The position numbers were made by a program, and so were the translations under genes. A stretch of 41,699 bases of DNA, taken from NCBI GenBank assembly GCA_016721435.1, contig JADKIC010000033.1, forward strand, positions 1 through 41,699, read 5' to 3'. This DNA is from Bacteroidota bacterium (GTDB taxonomy: Bacteria; Bacteroidota; Bacteroidia; AKYH767-A; OLB10). The notes beneath the pieces were generated by a model. That model worked only from the letters and a program-made list of their open reading frames with translations, was not told where the DNA came from and ran no database searches. Positions 28,783 through 36,764 of this stretch are shown here, in pieces. Positions within the stretch are counted from its first letter, which is position 1. Each line of letters begins with the position of its first letter.

Positions 28783-28962
28783 ATGAAAGCCCTATTAGTA
28801 AAATCCAACAGCCAAACCGAGATGAAATTCATTTCTGATTTGTTGAAAAAGCTAGGTGTTTCAACCAGGATTTTGAATGCTGAGGAAATTGAAGATTATG
28901 GAATGTCAGCTCTCATGAAGGATGTTGATAGAAGCAAGAAGGTAAGTCAGAAACAGTCATGA
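28783..28962 (+). CDS. Small antitoxin-like protein (59 aa), orphan
   Basis: A 59-residue protein beginning MKALLVKSNSQTEMKFISDLLKKLGV and ending GMSALMKDVDRSKKVSQKQS. It resembles the short Bacteroidota proteins that pair with RelE/YoeB-type toxins: a beta strand, an amphipathic helix KFISDLLKKLG, then an acidic stretch and a basic D-RSKKVS tail. No toxin gene follows; the next 160 bp hold only repeats. A good promoter precedes it. Could be an orphan antitoxin or a housekeeping small protein. Confidence 0.65.
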   Translation: MKALLVKSNSQTEMKFISDLLKKLGVSTRILNAEEIEDYGMSALMKDVDRSKKVSQKQS

Positions 28963-28978
28963 GGAAACTTAAAAAAGT

Positions 28979-29017
28979 TTAAGGTTTAAAGTTTAAAGTT
29001 TAAGGTTTAAAGTTAAA
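28979..29017. repeat. TTTAAAG/TTTAAGG low-complexity tract
   Basis: About five near-repeats of GGTTTAAAGTTTAAAGTTTA, the same word family as in the yebC-ychF and pre-array spacers (also in short form at 28615-28640). Confidence 0.8.
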
Positions 29018-29023
29018 GGGGCT

Positions 29024-29080
29024 CCCATGAAGCGTATCGCATTTCGCGATTCTGCTTCATGGTCGCGATTCTGCTTCATG
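29024..29080. repeat. 19-bp tandem duplication forming alternative hairpins
   Basis: TCGCGATTCTGCTTCATGG occurs twice in direct contact (29043-29061, 29062-29080). A left arm CCATGAAGC (29024-29032) pairs with GCTTCATGG in either copy, giving two alternative stems, and an inner ATCGC/GCGAT can pair as well. It lies just beyond the restored end of the lipoprotein gene and could act as its transcription end, though the T run is short. Confidence 0.75.
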
Positions 29081-29122
29081 GTTTATAGTTCATATGCGTT
29101 AGTGTCCGCCTTTTAAATTTCT

Positions 29123-29580
29123 TCACTTACGAATATAAGTTTGAGTCCATTTTTGACTTGTTGGCGGAGTAACGTAATTTTGATATAAGTGCAAATTATA
29201 AGAATCAAGAAGTGTAACGGTTCGGTTATTAAATGGGAAAACAGAATCCGGTAAATTAATAATTATGTTGTTAGAAGTGAAATTGTATGTCCGGCTATTG
29301 TGGTATCATTTGTTGAATCAGAAAATACATAAAATTGGTTATTTGATTCGAATTGTTCCAGAAGTGTGACTGGATTTCCCATATTGTCAACATAAATAAA
29401 TGTATCCACATCTGTAATATTCCCAAGACTATCATAATTTGTAATTGTAGTTAATTGGACCTCCCACAATCCATTCAATTGAGGCGTTACAGCTGGATTT
29501 GAATCCTTTTTGCAGCTAGAAAGCAACAGCAATGAAATAAGTAGTTGAATAGTTAAAAGTTTAGTCATTTTTAGTTTCAT
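29123..29580 (-). CDS. Small secreted lipoprotein (one frameshift)
   Basis: Signal peptide MKLKMTKLLTIQLLISLLLL with lipobox LSSC, then KKDSNPAVTPQLNGLWEVQLTTI, a pattern seen in short Bacteroidota lipoproteins of the lipocalin-like kind. The frame breaks near 29272; one indel joins GHTIS to SNNIIINLPDSVFPFNNRTV and continues to YIRK at 29123. The restored product has about 152 residues. Met5 (MTKLL) is an alternative start. Membrane-anchored, function unknown. Confidence 0.65.
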
Positions 29581-29737
29581 TTTGGTTGCAGCCCACCTTG
29601 TCATAGGCAAACATTTTGAAATTATTGATAGAGTTGTAACCCTTTATTTTTTTATACGCTGAACAATCATTCATAGGTATCTCCTTTACCGGTGAGCCGT
29701 TTTTTTTCAGAGAGGGCTACCCGTAAGCTGATGTAGG

Positions 29738-30451
29738 TCAATTTTTAACCATTTCAGCCGTGTCAATACCTTTTATGAGCAACCATAAGCAAAGCGATAA
29801 CTCTCCGATGAAGATGGGGATAGCCAGATAAACAAACAATGGATTTTCAAAGCCTTTCGAAAGGAACATGGAAAAGCTATTTACCAGATAACACACACCC
29901 GACAATGCATAAAGTATCCCCAATATTGTAGGTAGGAATTTTGACTTATAAATAACATAGCCTACCAGCAGACAATAAAATCCAAAGAAAACCAAACCGA
30001 TTGCGTAACCTTGTGCCTGAATATTTAGTGAGAGTAGAGAAAGTGTAGCCAGTTGATCAGGGGATAATGTGTTTAAGTAAGTAGCGTTGCTTAATAGCAG
30101 TAAGGGTGAAATTTGATGCAGAAGATTTACTGAAATTATAGCAGTTTGGATAATGGCAAATGAAACTGCCAATTGTAACAATAGCTTATTTGTTTGTTTG
30201 AATAAATAGTAGATGATCAGTATGGTCGGTAGACCCACTACAAAGTTGATGAGGTCAGCCACAAAACCCCAACGGAAAAGCATTTCGTGGGTTTGAATAT
30301 TATGAGCAGTAGCCAAAGCATCGTTTGACACTCTTAATGCCTGCCGGACGAAAACTTCGGAAAATAATCCTGTAGCGATTACAATTAAATAGCAAAAGCC
30401 TGCAATGCGGGCTAAATTTTTATCGGAGATCATTTTGCCGGACATGAACAC
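29738..30451 (-). CDS. DUF4386 membrane protein
   Basis: 237 residues with six or seven helices. DUF4386 features: NLARIAGFCYLIVIATGLFSE at the start, then LFRWGFVADLINFVVGLPTILIIYYLF, and YAIGLVFFGFYCLLVGYVIYKSKFLPTILGILYALSGVCYLVNSF near the end. Two earlier Met codons precede MISDKNLARIAG, and that third Met (30433) may be the true start. Inner membrane; function unknown. Intact frame. Followed on the left by 127 bp of spacer and preceded by the 62-bp repeats. Confidence 0.9.
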   Translation of the reverse strand: MFMSGKMISDKNLARIAGFCYLIVIATGLFSEVFVRQALRVSNDALATAHNIQTHEMLFRWGFVADLINFVVGLPTILIIYYLFKQTNKLLLQLAVSFAIIQTAIISVNLLHQISPLLLLSNATYLNTLSPDQLATLSLLSLNIQAQGYAIGLVFFGFYCLLVGYVIYKSKFLPTILGILYALSGVCYLVNSFSMFLSKGFENPLFVYLAIPIFIGELSLCLWLLIKGIDTAEMVKN

Positions 30452-30489
30452 TTAGTTTCATTAAGCGTTTGAATTGTTTTATCGAAAGA

Positions 30490-30680
30490 AGGGGGGCTTC
30501 TCCTCTGAAGCTTACACCGTCGATTAAGCTTTTGTGCACAAAGTTAGCGTAAGAGGGGCTTCTCCTCTGTAGCTTACACCTTCGATTAAGCTTTGGTGCA
30601 CAAAGTTAGCGAAAGAGGGGCTTCTCCTCTGAAGCTTACACCGTCGATTAAGCTTTGGTGCACAAAGTCAGCGAAAGAGG
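30490..30680. repeat. 62-bp tandem repeat, three copies
   Basis: Three head-to-tail copies with exact 62-bp period (GGGGCTTCTCCTCT at about 30493, 30555, 30617). Each contains CTTACACC(G/T)TCGATTAAGC and GGTGCACAAAGT(T/C)AGCG. Copies differ at only a few bases, so the expansion is recent. It sits between the DUF4386 gene start and the S41 peptidase end. Confidence 0.95.
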
Positions 30681-30706
30681 CGTGCCTCGTGGTTATCTTC
30701 CCGGAT

Positions 30707-32182
30707 TTACTTATTCTCAATGAGTTTTTTAGCGAAGTTTAATTCTAAGTCGACGTTGCTTATTTTGTCGGTTATACCTGGTATTATTGTGTAATTTGGA
30801 ATTAGTCCTCTGTCCGGATAGGGATAGTTTTCTACAGCCATTCGATAGTTCATTAATGGAATTTCAATGCGTACTTTGGTGTTCGGTAAGGTAAAGTCAG
30901 GAGTAGGACCGGAACAATTGCCATAATAACCGCCCCCGCTTTCCTCGCCAATGAAAACAGCTTTGGTATGAAAATGAAGTTGAGATAGAAATTCACTGGT
31001 GGTCGAGAAACACCATCCATTTATTAACACGTAAATGTTTCCATCATAAGTTGGAGATAAAGGACTTTGCTTGCCAACATTGGGATGTTGTACGTTGTCA
31101 AATGTGCCGTCTTTATTTGGTTTTAGCATACCCGCCGGAGCTTTCATGTCCGGGCGTTTTGTGTATTTAAAGCAATCAAAACTTTCTTTGTTCATCCGTA
31201 ACGATTTATAATAATCAAAAGGTTGATTTACGAAATAGGAGAACAATATTCTGCCGTACTCATCTGTTCCACCTCCGTTGTCACGGACATCAATGATTAG
31301 ATTTGAAATATGATCGGATTTCATTTTATGGAATGAGTGCTCTAAAAACTTTTCGAAATTCATTTTATTCTTTTTGTATTGACCTTTGTCAAAGGATTTT
31401 ATTTTTAAATAAGCATATTTTTTATCTTCGTTTATTTTAAAGTAGGCAGGTTTTTGTTCTTCAATTTTGTCAGGGTAACGCTCACTTGCTAGTTTTAGTA
31501 ACTTATCAAATGTTAATCCTTGAAGGGTTTTTGTTTTGATAGCTGTTTCATTCAATGAAATATAATCTACATCATACTGCTCTGTATAACCGTAGAGCAT
31601 ACTGAAATATCTTGTGAAATACCGGGAGCTTGAAAGCAATCTGTATTTATGGGTTACATTATTTCCATCTGATGGAAATATCTGAAGATAGTCTTTGATA
31701 AAGCCTTCTGTTGAATGACCATTAATCGAAATAATTTGCGCCCCAAGAAATTCCTGATCGTCAAGGGTTGAATAGTTTTTTCTGACATATAATTTATCAT
31801 CTGTACAGTAGACATTAAAGGGAATTGCCGTCGGACCATTATCCAAAGAGTCTAGTTGAATTTTGGGAGGAACAACCCTTAAATGGCCATCACCAATTTG
31901 TGAAGCCACTCTGCATGTTATTAACATGAATTCTCTTGCTGTCATTGCTTTATTTAAGGAGGAATAATGGGCATTAAATACAGAATCAATTGCTGATTTT
32001 GATTTATAAACATAAAGCCCGGGATGACCTTCTTCTAAAGAGGATCTGAACGCTAAAAAATCTTGTTGCAGTTCTTCAATGGTAAAAACATTTTTAGTTA
32101 TTGTTTCATTTTGGCTGTCGGGGTTATTGCGCATACTTAAGCAAAGGAGGGCAATAGTGGCAATTCGCAAAGTTTTCTTCAT
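30707..32182 (-). CDS. S41-family (tail-specific-like) peptidase
   Basis: 491 residues. An N-terminal hydrophobic segment (TLRIATIALLCLSM) may export or anchor it; there is no clear cleavage site. The helical part has FTIEELQQDFLAFRSSLEEGHPGLY, then a PDZ-like region around DQEFLGAQIISINGHS. The catalytic core has LIIDVRDNGGGTDEYGRILF, the nucleophile Ser in NGWCFSTTSEFLSQL, and FIGEESGGGYYGNCSG. The C-terminal part PYPDRGLIPNYTI is typical of this Bacteroidota group. The MarR-type regulator ends one base upstream, so both form an operon. Confidence 0.9.
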   Translation of the reverse strand: MKKTLRIATIALLCLSMRNNPDSQNETITKNVFTIEELQQDFLAFRSSLEEGHPGLYVYKSKSAIDSVFNAHYSSLNKAMTAREFMLITCRVASQIGDGHLRVVPPKIQLDSLDNGPTAIPFNVYCTDDKLYVRKNYSTLDDQEFLGAQIISINGHSTEGFIKDYLQIFPSDGNNVTHKYRLLSSSRYFTRYFSMLYGYTEQYDVDYISLNETAIKTKTLQGLTFDKLLKLASERYPDKIEEQKPAYFKINEDKKYAYLKIKSFDKGQYKKNKMNFEKFLEHSFHKMKSDHISNLIIDVRDNGGGTDEYGRILFSYFVNQPFDYYKSLRMNKESFDCFKYTKRPDMKAPAGMLKPNKDGTFDNVQHPNVGKQSPLSPTYDGNIYVLINGWCFSTTSEFLSQLHFHTKAVFIGEESGGGYYGNCSGPTPDFTLPNTKVRIEIPLMNYRMAVENYPYPDRGLIPNYTIIPGITDKISNVDLELNFAKKLIENK

Positions 32183-32183
32183 T

Positions 32184-32562
32184 TTAGTTACAGTTTTGAC
32201 TAATCTTGTTCAGCACGTTTTTTATTAATTCAATTTCCGATTTGGTAATTCCCTCAAGTGCTTGTTTTCTGTTAGAAGAAATTATTGGAGCCAACTCGTT
32301 AAGAATTTTATAGCCGATCTTTGTTATGCTTAAATCAAATCTTCTTCTGTCGTCCGAATGGAAATTTCGCTCTAATAACTTTTTTGTTACCAAAATCTCA
32401 ATGATGCGAGTGATAGAGGCATAATCCTTGAACACATTTATGGCTATTTTTTGTTGGGTCATAGCGGGATTGTTTTCTATCGTTTTTAATACGAGCCATT
32501 GGTCGATAGTAATGTCAAACCCCTTTTTCTTGATGTTTTTTTATTTGGTCAATCTTTTCCAT
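32184..32562 (-). CDS. MarR-family transcriptional regulator (homopolymer frameshift)
   Basis: Winged helix protein: DITIDQWLVLKTIENNPAMTQQKIA, KDYASITRIIEILVTKKLLERN, then the wing DDRRRFDLSITKIGYKIL. The natural start is ATG 32562 (MEKIDQIKN). A run of seven A in CAAATAAAAAAACATC has one A too many, which splits the frame; with six A the protein is continuous, about 126 residues. It ends one base before the S41 peptidase start. A palindrome overlaps its promoter, so autoregulation is likely. Ligand unknown. Confidence 0.88.
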
Positions 32563-32581
32563 GAATTTTATTTATTTGATA

Positions 32582-32602
32582 CAAATATAGTTGATATATC
32601 AA
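32582..32602 (-). promoter_or_regulatory. marR promoter with palindromic operator
   Basis: On the minus strand TATATTTG (32582-32589) is a perfect -7 box. The 12-bp perfect palindrome TTGATATATCAA (32591-32602) lies directly upstream, between the -33 and -7 positions. MarR dimers bind such short AT-rich palindromes. The remaining spacer up to 32873 has no gene that I can see. Confidence 0.65.
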
Positions 32603-32873
32603 TTAAAATGGCGGAAGAGCTGAAAGTTTCTTTAAACTAATACTTTATATGATCTGCCACATGGAGTTTTGTCTGTCTTCAGGCATAACAGGTAACGTCA
32701 GCAGCTTGTAAGATGGGGCAGGCGGGGTATGAACAGCTTTTCTAATTCCCCCAACCTCTGTTGAGTAAAATGGTACCTCTAAAAGAAATTTTCATAACTA
32801 ATCCTGTAATTCATATCTGACTGCCGAAATCAAAGTGCATAAAAGTCAGTTTTTTTACCCGGTGAGCAGCGGG

Positions 32874-33377
32874 CTATGTTTGGTTAAGCTTTTCGTTGAA
32901 GCGCTTTTTCGCTAAAGTTATACCGAATCCATTTGTCTGGTAAACCTTGTATGTTTTAGTATTTAGGCAGGTTTCTTCTTCGTATTTAAAGCTTGGTTTT
33001 ATGTGTAATCGGTCAATGAGGTGTCTTGGAATGTGAAAACTTACAAGTTCTGCGTTTCCGTATTTCGACATACTTAATCTGAATTCGATGTGTACGAGGA
33101 ATGTAAGTCCACCCCAGTTAAATTCAGCTACATGGTCGGTAAGAGGTTTTGCGTTAAAAACCTTGCTTAGTTTATTTTGAATGCTCTTCTTTCTCCAGGG
33201 GATGTATTTGGTTTCCGTTAAGTAAAATGTGAGCCCGAGTAAAACTGAACCAATAGAAGTAGCTATGATTGTTGCCGGCAGTCGATTATTGTCAAAGTCG
33301 GTGGTAAGGATTGTAAAGATTACAATACTTCCGAGAAATAATAAACCGTAAATTGTCCATTTAGCAAATGTTTTCAT
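32874..33377 (-). CDS. Hypothetical protein with two N-terminal membrane helices
   Basis: 167 residues, not recognised. Two hydrophobic helices: WTIYGLLFLGSIVIFTIL (7-24) and LPATIIATSIGSVLLGLTFYL (33-53), then a soluble domain of about 110 residues with beta character (FNWGGLTFLVHIEFRL, YKVYQTNGFGITLAKK). Probably an inner-membrane protein with a cytosolic C-terminus. It follows the ParD-like gene by 81 bp on the same strand, but is not a ParE toxin. Confidence 0.7.
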   Translation of the reverse strand: MKTFAKWTIYGLLFLGSIVIFTILTTDFDNNRLPATIIATSIGSVLLGLTFYLTETKYIPWRKKSIQNKLSKVFNAKPLTDHVAEFNWGGLTFLVHIEFRLSMSKYGNAELVSFHIPRHLIDRLHIKPSFKYEEETCLNTKTYKVYQTNGFGITLAKKRFNEKLNQT

Positions 33378-33458
33378 GGTTTCTGTTTTGTTACAGGAGG
33401 TAGTGGAGGAAGGTTCAACCGAATATGGAGTAGTTAGACCGGGATATCAAACGTCATT

Positions 33459-33701
33459 CTATTTCGTATTGAGTAAATCCTTGGATTGCCTTAAAATTTG
33501 AGCCCGTGATTTGGTAGTGAATCCGCTTTGTTCCGCTTTTTCAAGTTTCAATCTGATCCGGTCAATCTCTCTTTGTTGATTCCGGGCTTGTCTGATTAAA
33601 TCGTTAATCAATTCACTCTTGCTTGAATACTCTTTATTGTCAATTTGACTTTTTAACCACTTATCGTTGGCTTCAGTAAAGGAAATACTTTGTCGTTTCA
33701 T
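33459..33701 (-). CDS. ParD-like ribbon-helix-helix antitoxin, orphan
   Basis: 80 residues. The N-terminal MKRQSISFTEANDKWLKSQI with EYSSKSELINDLIRQAR is the ParD/CopG ribbon-helix-helix. The C-terminal IDRIRLKLEKAEQSGFTTKSRAQIL is the part that wraps ParE. In normal operons parE starts within a few bases of the parD stop. Here the next 81 bp have no start and the next gene is a membrane protein, so the toxin is missing. It may control other genes or protect against toxins encoded elsewhere. Confidence 0.85.
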   Translation of the reverse strand: MKRQSISFTEANDKWLKSQIDNKEYSSKSELINDLIRQARNQQREIDRIRLKLEKAEQSGFTTKSRAQILRQSKDLLNTK

Positions 33702-33795
33702 GTTAGCGGGTATTATGGAGTAATTTTACACCAGTAGTGCATCAATTACAATATACGGTTTTGGTTGGCACGTTCTATTTATTCTACTTTGCTCA

Positions 33796-34924
33796 TTATC
33801 TAAATAGTTTTAAATATTGCTCAAACGCAAAAACCCTGTTGCGTTTAAAACCTGTGAGCTCTATTAAAATTTCAAGTTTTATAAAGTCATTTAGTATTCT
33901 TGAAATAGTGGGTACACTTACATTTGTTGCACTGGCTATACTTTGCATATCGGTAATAGGTTGGCTGTATAAATAGTGTATTACATTTTTTGCCAGCACT
34001 TGCTTTTTGCCAAGTGATATAATTTTATTTTCTACTGAAGCTCTCAAAGCAATAATTTCCTTAAATGTTTGAATAGAATTTTCAGCAGTTACTCTTATAC
34101 CTTCTAAAAAAAACTTTAGCCATTGGACTAAATCATTTTTTGTTCTTACAACTGTTAAGTTATCATAGTAATGCTCTTTGTTTTTTTCTAAAAAATCAGA
34201 TAGATAAAGTGTAGGCTTTACCAATAATCCTGTGCCTACTAAGTAAAGGGTAATTAAAAGTCTGCCTATTCTTCCATTGCCATCTAAAAATGGATGAATG
34301 GTTTCAAACTGATAATGCAAAATGGCTATTTTAATTAAGTGTGGAAGATTGCTATTTTCGCTATGAATAAATTGTTCTAAATCTGACATGTATGCTAAAA
34401 CCCCCTCGTGATGAGGTGGAATAAATTTGGCGTCCACCAAGCTGCTTCCTCCAATCCAGTTTTGGCTTATTCGAAATTTGCCCGGTTGCTTGTGTTTTCC
34501 TCTTACCCCTTGCAGTATTATTTTATGGGTATTTTTAGCAACCTGTTGCTTAGAGGTAATTTATTCAATTCGGCAATGGCAGTATTCATGGCTTGTACAT
34601 AGTTTTGTACCTCCTGCCAGTCGTCTTTTTTTCGGGGTTAATGTACTCCTCTTTTTGTACTGCTTCGTCTATATCGGTTTGTGTACCTTCTATACGGCTA
34701 CTTTTTGTACCTTCTTTTAGCACATGCATTTTTATAAAAAAATCTACATCGGGTATCAGTTGGCTAAATGCATTCAATTCGCCTAGTTTTTGGTCGGCTT
34801 GGCTTAATAGCATGGCCACAGCATCGTTATCCAAATGCCATTGCGTATGGATGAGGGTTGGCTCAAAGCTCTTATATTGAAGCCTTTGCACAAATTTTCC
34901 TGAATTAAAACTGCTAATATTCAT
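33796..34924 (-). CDS. Fic-domain AMPylase with N-terminal inhibitory motif (two frameshifts)
   Basis: The restored protein has about 376 residues. The Fic_N part holds the class II inhibitory motif SSRIEG at 75-80, matching (S/T)xxxE(G/N). Then follow a linker (DWQEVQNYVQAMNTAIAELNKLPL, KIILQGVRGKHKQPG), the flap region GGSSLVDAKFIPP, the catalytic HPFLDGNGRIGRLL, and a C-terminal winged-helix-like segment (MQSIASATNVSVPTISRILNDF). The two breaks are in A runs: seven A at 34626-34632 where eight are needed, and five A at 34532-34536 where six are needed. Such proteins transfer AMP to a target protein, relieved when the inhibitory Glu is displaced. It has an inverted repeat in its promoter. 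Confidence 0.9.
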
Positions 34925-34949
34925 TGACTATTACTTTTGGTTGCAAGTG

Positions 34950-34996
34950 CAAATATAGAAATTTATAATTTCACTTAAGTCGTTTTCTGAAATTAT
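34950..34996 (-). promoter_or_regulatory. fic promoter with a 9-bp inverted repeat
   Basis: TATATTTG on the minus strand (34950-34957) is the -7 box, 26 bp from the ATG. The arms ATAATTTCA (34965-34973) and TGAAATTAT (34988-34996) are perfect inverted repeats 14 bp apart; they bracket the expected -33 position, as a repressor site would. The Fic protein itself carries a winged-helix-like C-terminus and could bind it. Confidence 0.6.
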
Positions 34997-35032
34997 GAAA
35001 ATTTGTATTTTCAGTTACTTCTAAACTAATCT

Positions 35033-35556
35033 AAGGGGGGGGCAGCTCGTTGTTATGCACCGAGATGGAATGGTGGGGCAATCGCGAAGTCCCGTGACAC
35101 CGGAATATCCAAACCACCTTTCCATCTCATAACCTCACCCGCTACCCCGTCGGCTTCGCGATCAAATAAAACCATCTTCAAATTTTCAAATTAACCAATT
35201 TTCAAATCTAAAGGAGCCTTCGCGATTAATCCCGCCGCAAAGGTAGCATCCATCCCGGCGTATAATCGTATGTTAAATACTTGTATCCGTTTAGTTTTAT
35301 GGAGTAGTGTGTGCTCCATTCCCGGTTCCCCCAACCCCTTTAGAGCAGAAGAGTATCAGATAAAGTAATTTTAAAATCTCATCCTATAATTTGCTACCAA
35401 CTGTTGAACAATCAAAATGAATTAAAAGCGGCTTATGACTCACCCACACCTGTTGATTTTTTGATAGCTCAGGAATGGGGGGCATCTCGTTGTTGTGCAA
35501 CGAAACGGAATAGGGGGGGGAGCTTCAATCGAAATGAGTGGGTAATCGCGAAGTCC
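35033..35556. repeat. Two diverged copies of a G-rich repeat ending in AATCGCGAAGTCC
   Basis: Copy 1 (about 35033-35096) reads GGGGGGCAGCTCGTTGTTAT then GCACCGAGATGGAATG and ends AATCGCGAAGTCC. Copy 2 (about 35476-35556) reads GGGGGGCATCTCGTTGTTGT then GCAACGAAACGGAATAG with a longer middle and the same end. Between them lies spacer with AAATTTTCAAATTAACC words and no gene that I can see. Copy 2 directly abuts the broken end of the Bro-N fragment. Confidence 0.75.
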
Positions 35557-35571
35557 TTTTGCACTGGCACA

Positions 35572-35757
35572 ATTCAGTTTTTGTTTTCCTCCGGTAGTGA
35601 CGACCGAAAGGGGGGTGACAAATTGTCCCCACCCTTTAGAAAGCTCTTCATCCCGCTTTCGCATTTTCTTTATGTAATCGCTTGGGTTAGGTGTGTCGGT
35701 CAGCACTTGAATAACGTCTGTTACAACGAAATACCATTTTTCGTCTGATTGATTTTA
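35572..35757 (-). pseudogene. Fragment of a Bro-N (phage antirepressor-like) gene
   Basis: The minus strand reads EKWYFVVTDVIQVLTDTPNP then SDYIKKMRKRDEELSKGWGQ and TTGGKQKLNCA, a clear Bro-N domain of the Bacteroidota antirepressor/toxin-like family. One missing base near 35738 splits it. After NCA the similarity stops where the G-rich repeat begins; the usual RLIQSIPSPKAEPFKRWL continuation is absent. There is no proper start. This is a remnant 10 bp downstream of the XRE gene. Confidence 0.8.
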
Positions 35758-35767
35758 GACCGTACTA

Positions 35768-36100
35768 TTATGAAGCGATACGTATTCGTTGGTTCTTGAG
35801 CTCAATATTGAAACTGATTTTCGCTTTTAATGCATTAAAAACCCGCAGTATTGTATCCATCGTTACATTGGTGGTGTTGTTTTCCAGCTTTGAGATTTGT
35901 GCCTTTTGAACGCCGATTAACTTTCCGAGTTGATCTTGAGTTAAATTTCGTTCAAGGCGAACTTGGCGAATCATTTCACCTAAGAATTCCATATGCAAAT
36001 CTTGCTCGTACTTTTCGCGTTTCGCTGAGCCTTTCTTTCCATTGAAATCATCCTTCAGTTCATCCATTGTATTGACCTTCATTTTATTTTTAGCTGCCAT
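35768..36100 (-). CDS. XRE-family helix-turn-helix regulator (HigA-like)
   Basis: 110 residues. The N-terminal arm is charged (about 1-35). The HTH is at about 40-95: LGEMIRQVRLERNLTQDQLG, KLIGVQKAQISKLENNTTNVTMDTILRVFNALKAKI. This size and arm fit antitoxins of HigBA-type modules, where the toxin gene lies upstream; here the upstream 190 bp has no toxin. Alternatively it is a free repressor of a mobile island. A palindrome-rich promoter region suggests autoregulation. Confidence 0.88.
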   Translation of the reverse strand: MAAKNKMKVNTMDELKDDFNGKKGSAKREKYEQDLHMEFLGEMIRQVRLERNLTQDQLGKLIGVQKAQISKLENNTTNVTMDTILRVFNALKAKISFNIELKNQRIRIAS

Positions 36101-36145
36101 GACTATTGTTTTTTAAGTGAAAAAATTATTTTATCTGACCTCTTC

Positions 36146-36227
36146 CAAAAATATAACTTCGTATTTTGGTTTCCATAGAAAATGTTTCCATACAAAGATA
36201 CAGAAAATTGTATCCTTTTATAGAAAC
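36146..36227 (-). promoter_or_regulatory. Operator-promoter region of the XRE regulator
   Basis: On the minus strand there are two -7-like boxes, TATTTTTG (36146-36153) and TATCTTTG (36193-36200). The palindrome GATACA-GAAAAT-TGTATC (36197-36214) overlaps the second. Two direct GTTTCCATA words (about 36170 and 36184) and one inverted TATAGAAAC (about 36220) surround it. The layout fits a repressor with several binding sites. Confidence 0.55.
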
Positions 36228-36293
36228 CATGATAATTATTTTAGGGAGGATAAGCAAGGATTTATCTAACAGACCTGACTTTGGTTCTGCAGA

Positions 36294-36764
36294 TCAGGAC
36301 ATAAATCTCGTCTCGTCCTGAATCTTTTCACCCATAGAAAGGAAGTCAAAAACGTAAGGGTTTTTTAATTGTGGCGTTGGCTAAATCTGAATGATAAGCC
36401 GGTAGTGTATTAACAAAATTATTTATGCTGGTGCCAACTCTTTTGTGTAAACCATTATTGATTTGCGCTGTTAAAACATCACGACTCCAGTTGTTTTCAA
36501 TGCACTTGTGTATATAAAATTTTCGCTCATCAGCGGTTTTGACTTTTGTAATTATAACGATATGGTGCCCCATGGCAATTTTGCAACAGCTTGTTGCAAA
36601 ATTACAGCAGCTTCATCTTGAGCGGTTCTTGATTTTGCAGCAGCCCGTTGCAACATTTTAACTTGTTGTTTTCCGGCTGGTTTTGTTTTTGCAGGTGCAC
36701 CCTGCAAATTTGGCTATAAACCGGCATCTTTAAATTCAGGATAGGCAAGGGCAAAATCCCTCAT
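36294..36764 (-). pseudogene. Second DUF1016/YhcG copy lacking the nuclease domain
   Basis: It starts at ATG 36764, overlapping the stop of the intact gene as ATGA, with MRDFALAYPEFKDAGL. After a stop and frame breaks it continues NLQGAPAKTKPAGKQQVKML, LQQAVAKLPW, then GHHIVIITKVK..DERKFYIH, KCIENNWSRDVLTAQINNGL and LPAYHSDLANATIKNPYVFD, all DUF1016_N core. It stops at 36294 after FLSMGEKIQDETRFMS, just where the PDDEXK nuclease would begin. The first 60 or so residues of the family are also missing. A truncated duplicate, or a repair product between two copies. Confidence 0.8.

Noticed and set aside
35404..35748. 115-codon plus-strand frame
   Set aside because: It is antisense to the Bro-N fragment and runs through the G-rich repeat; no features of its own.
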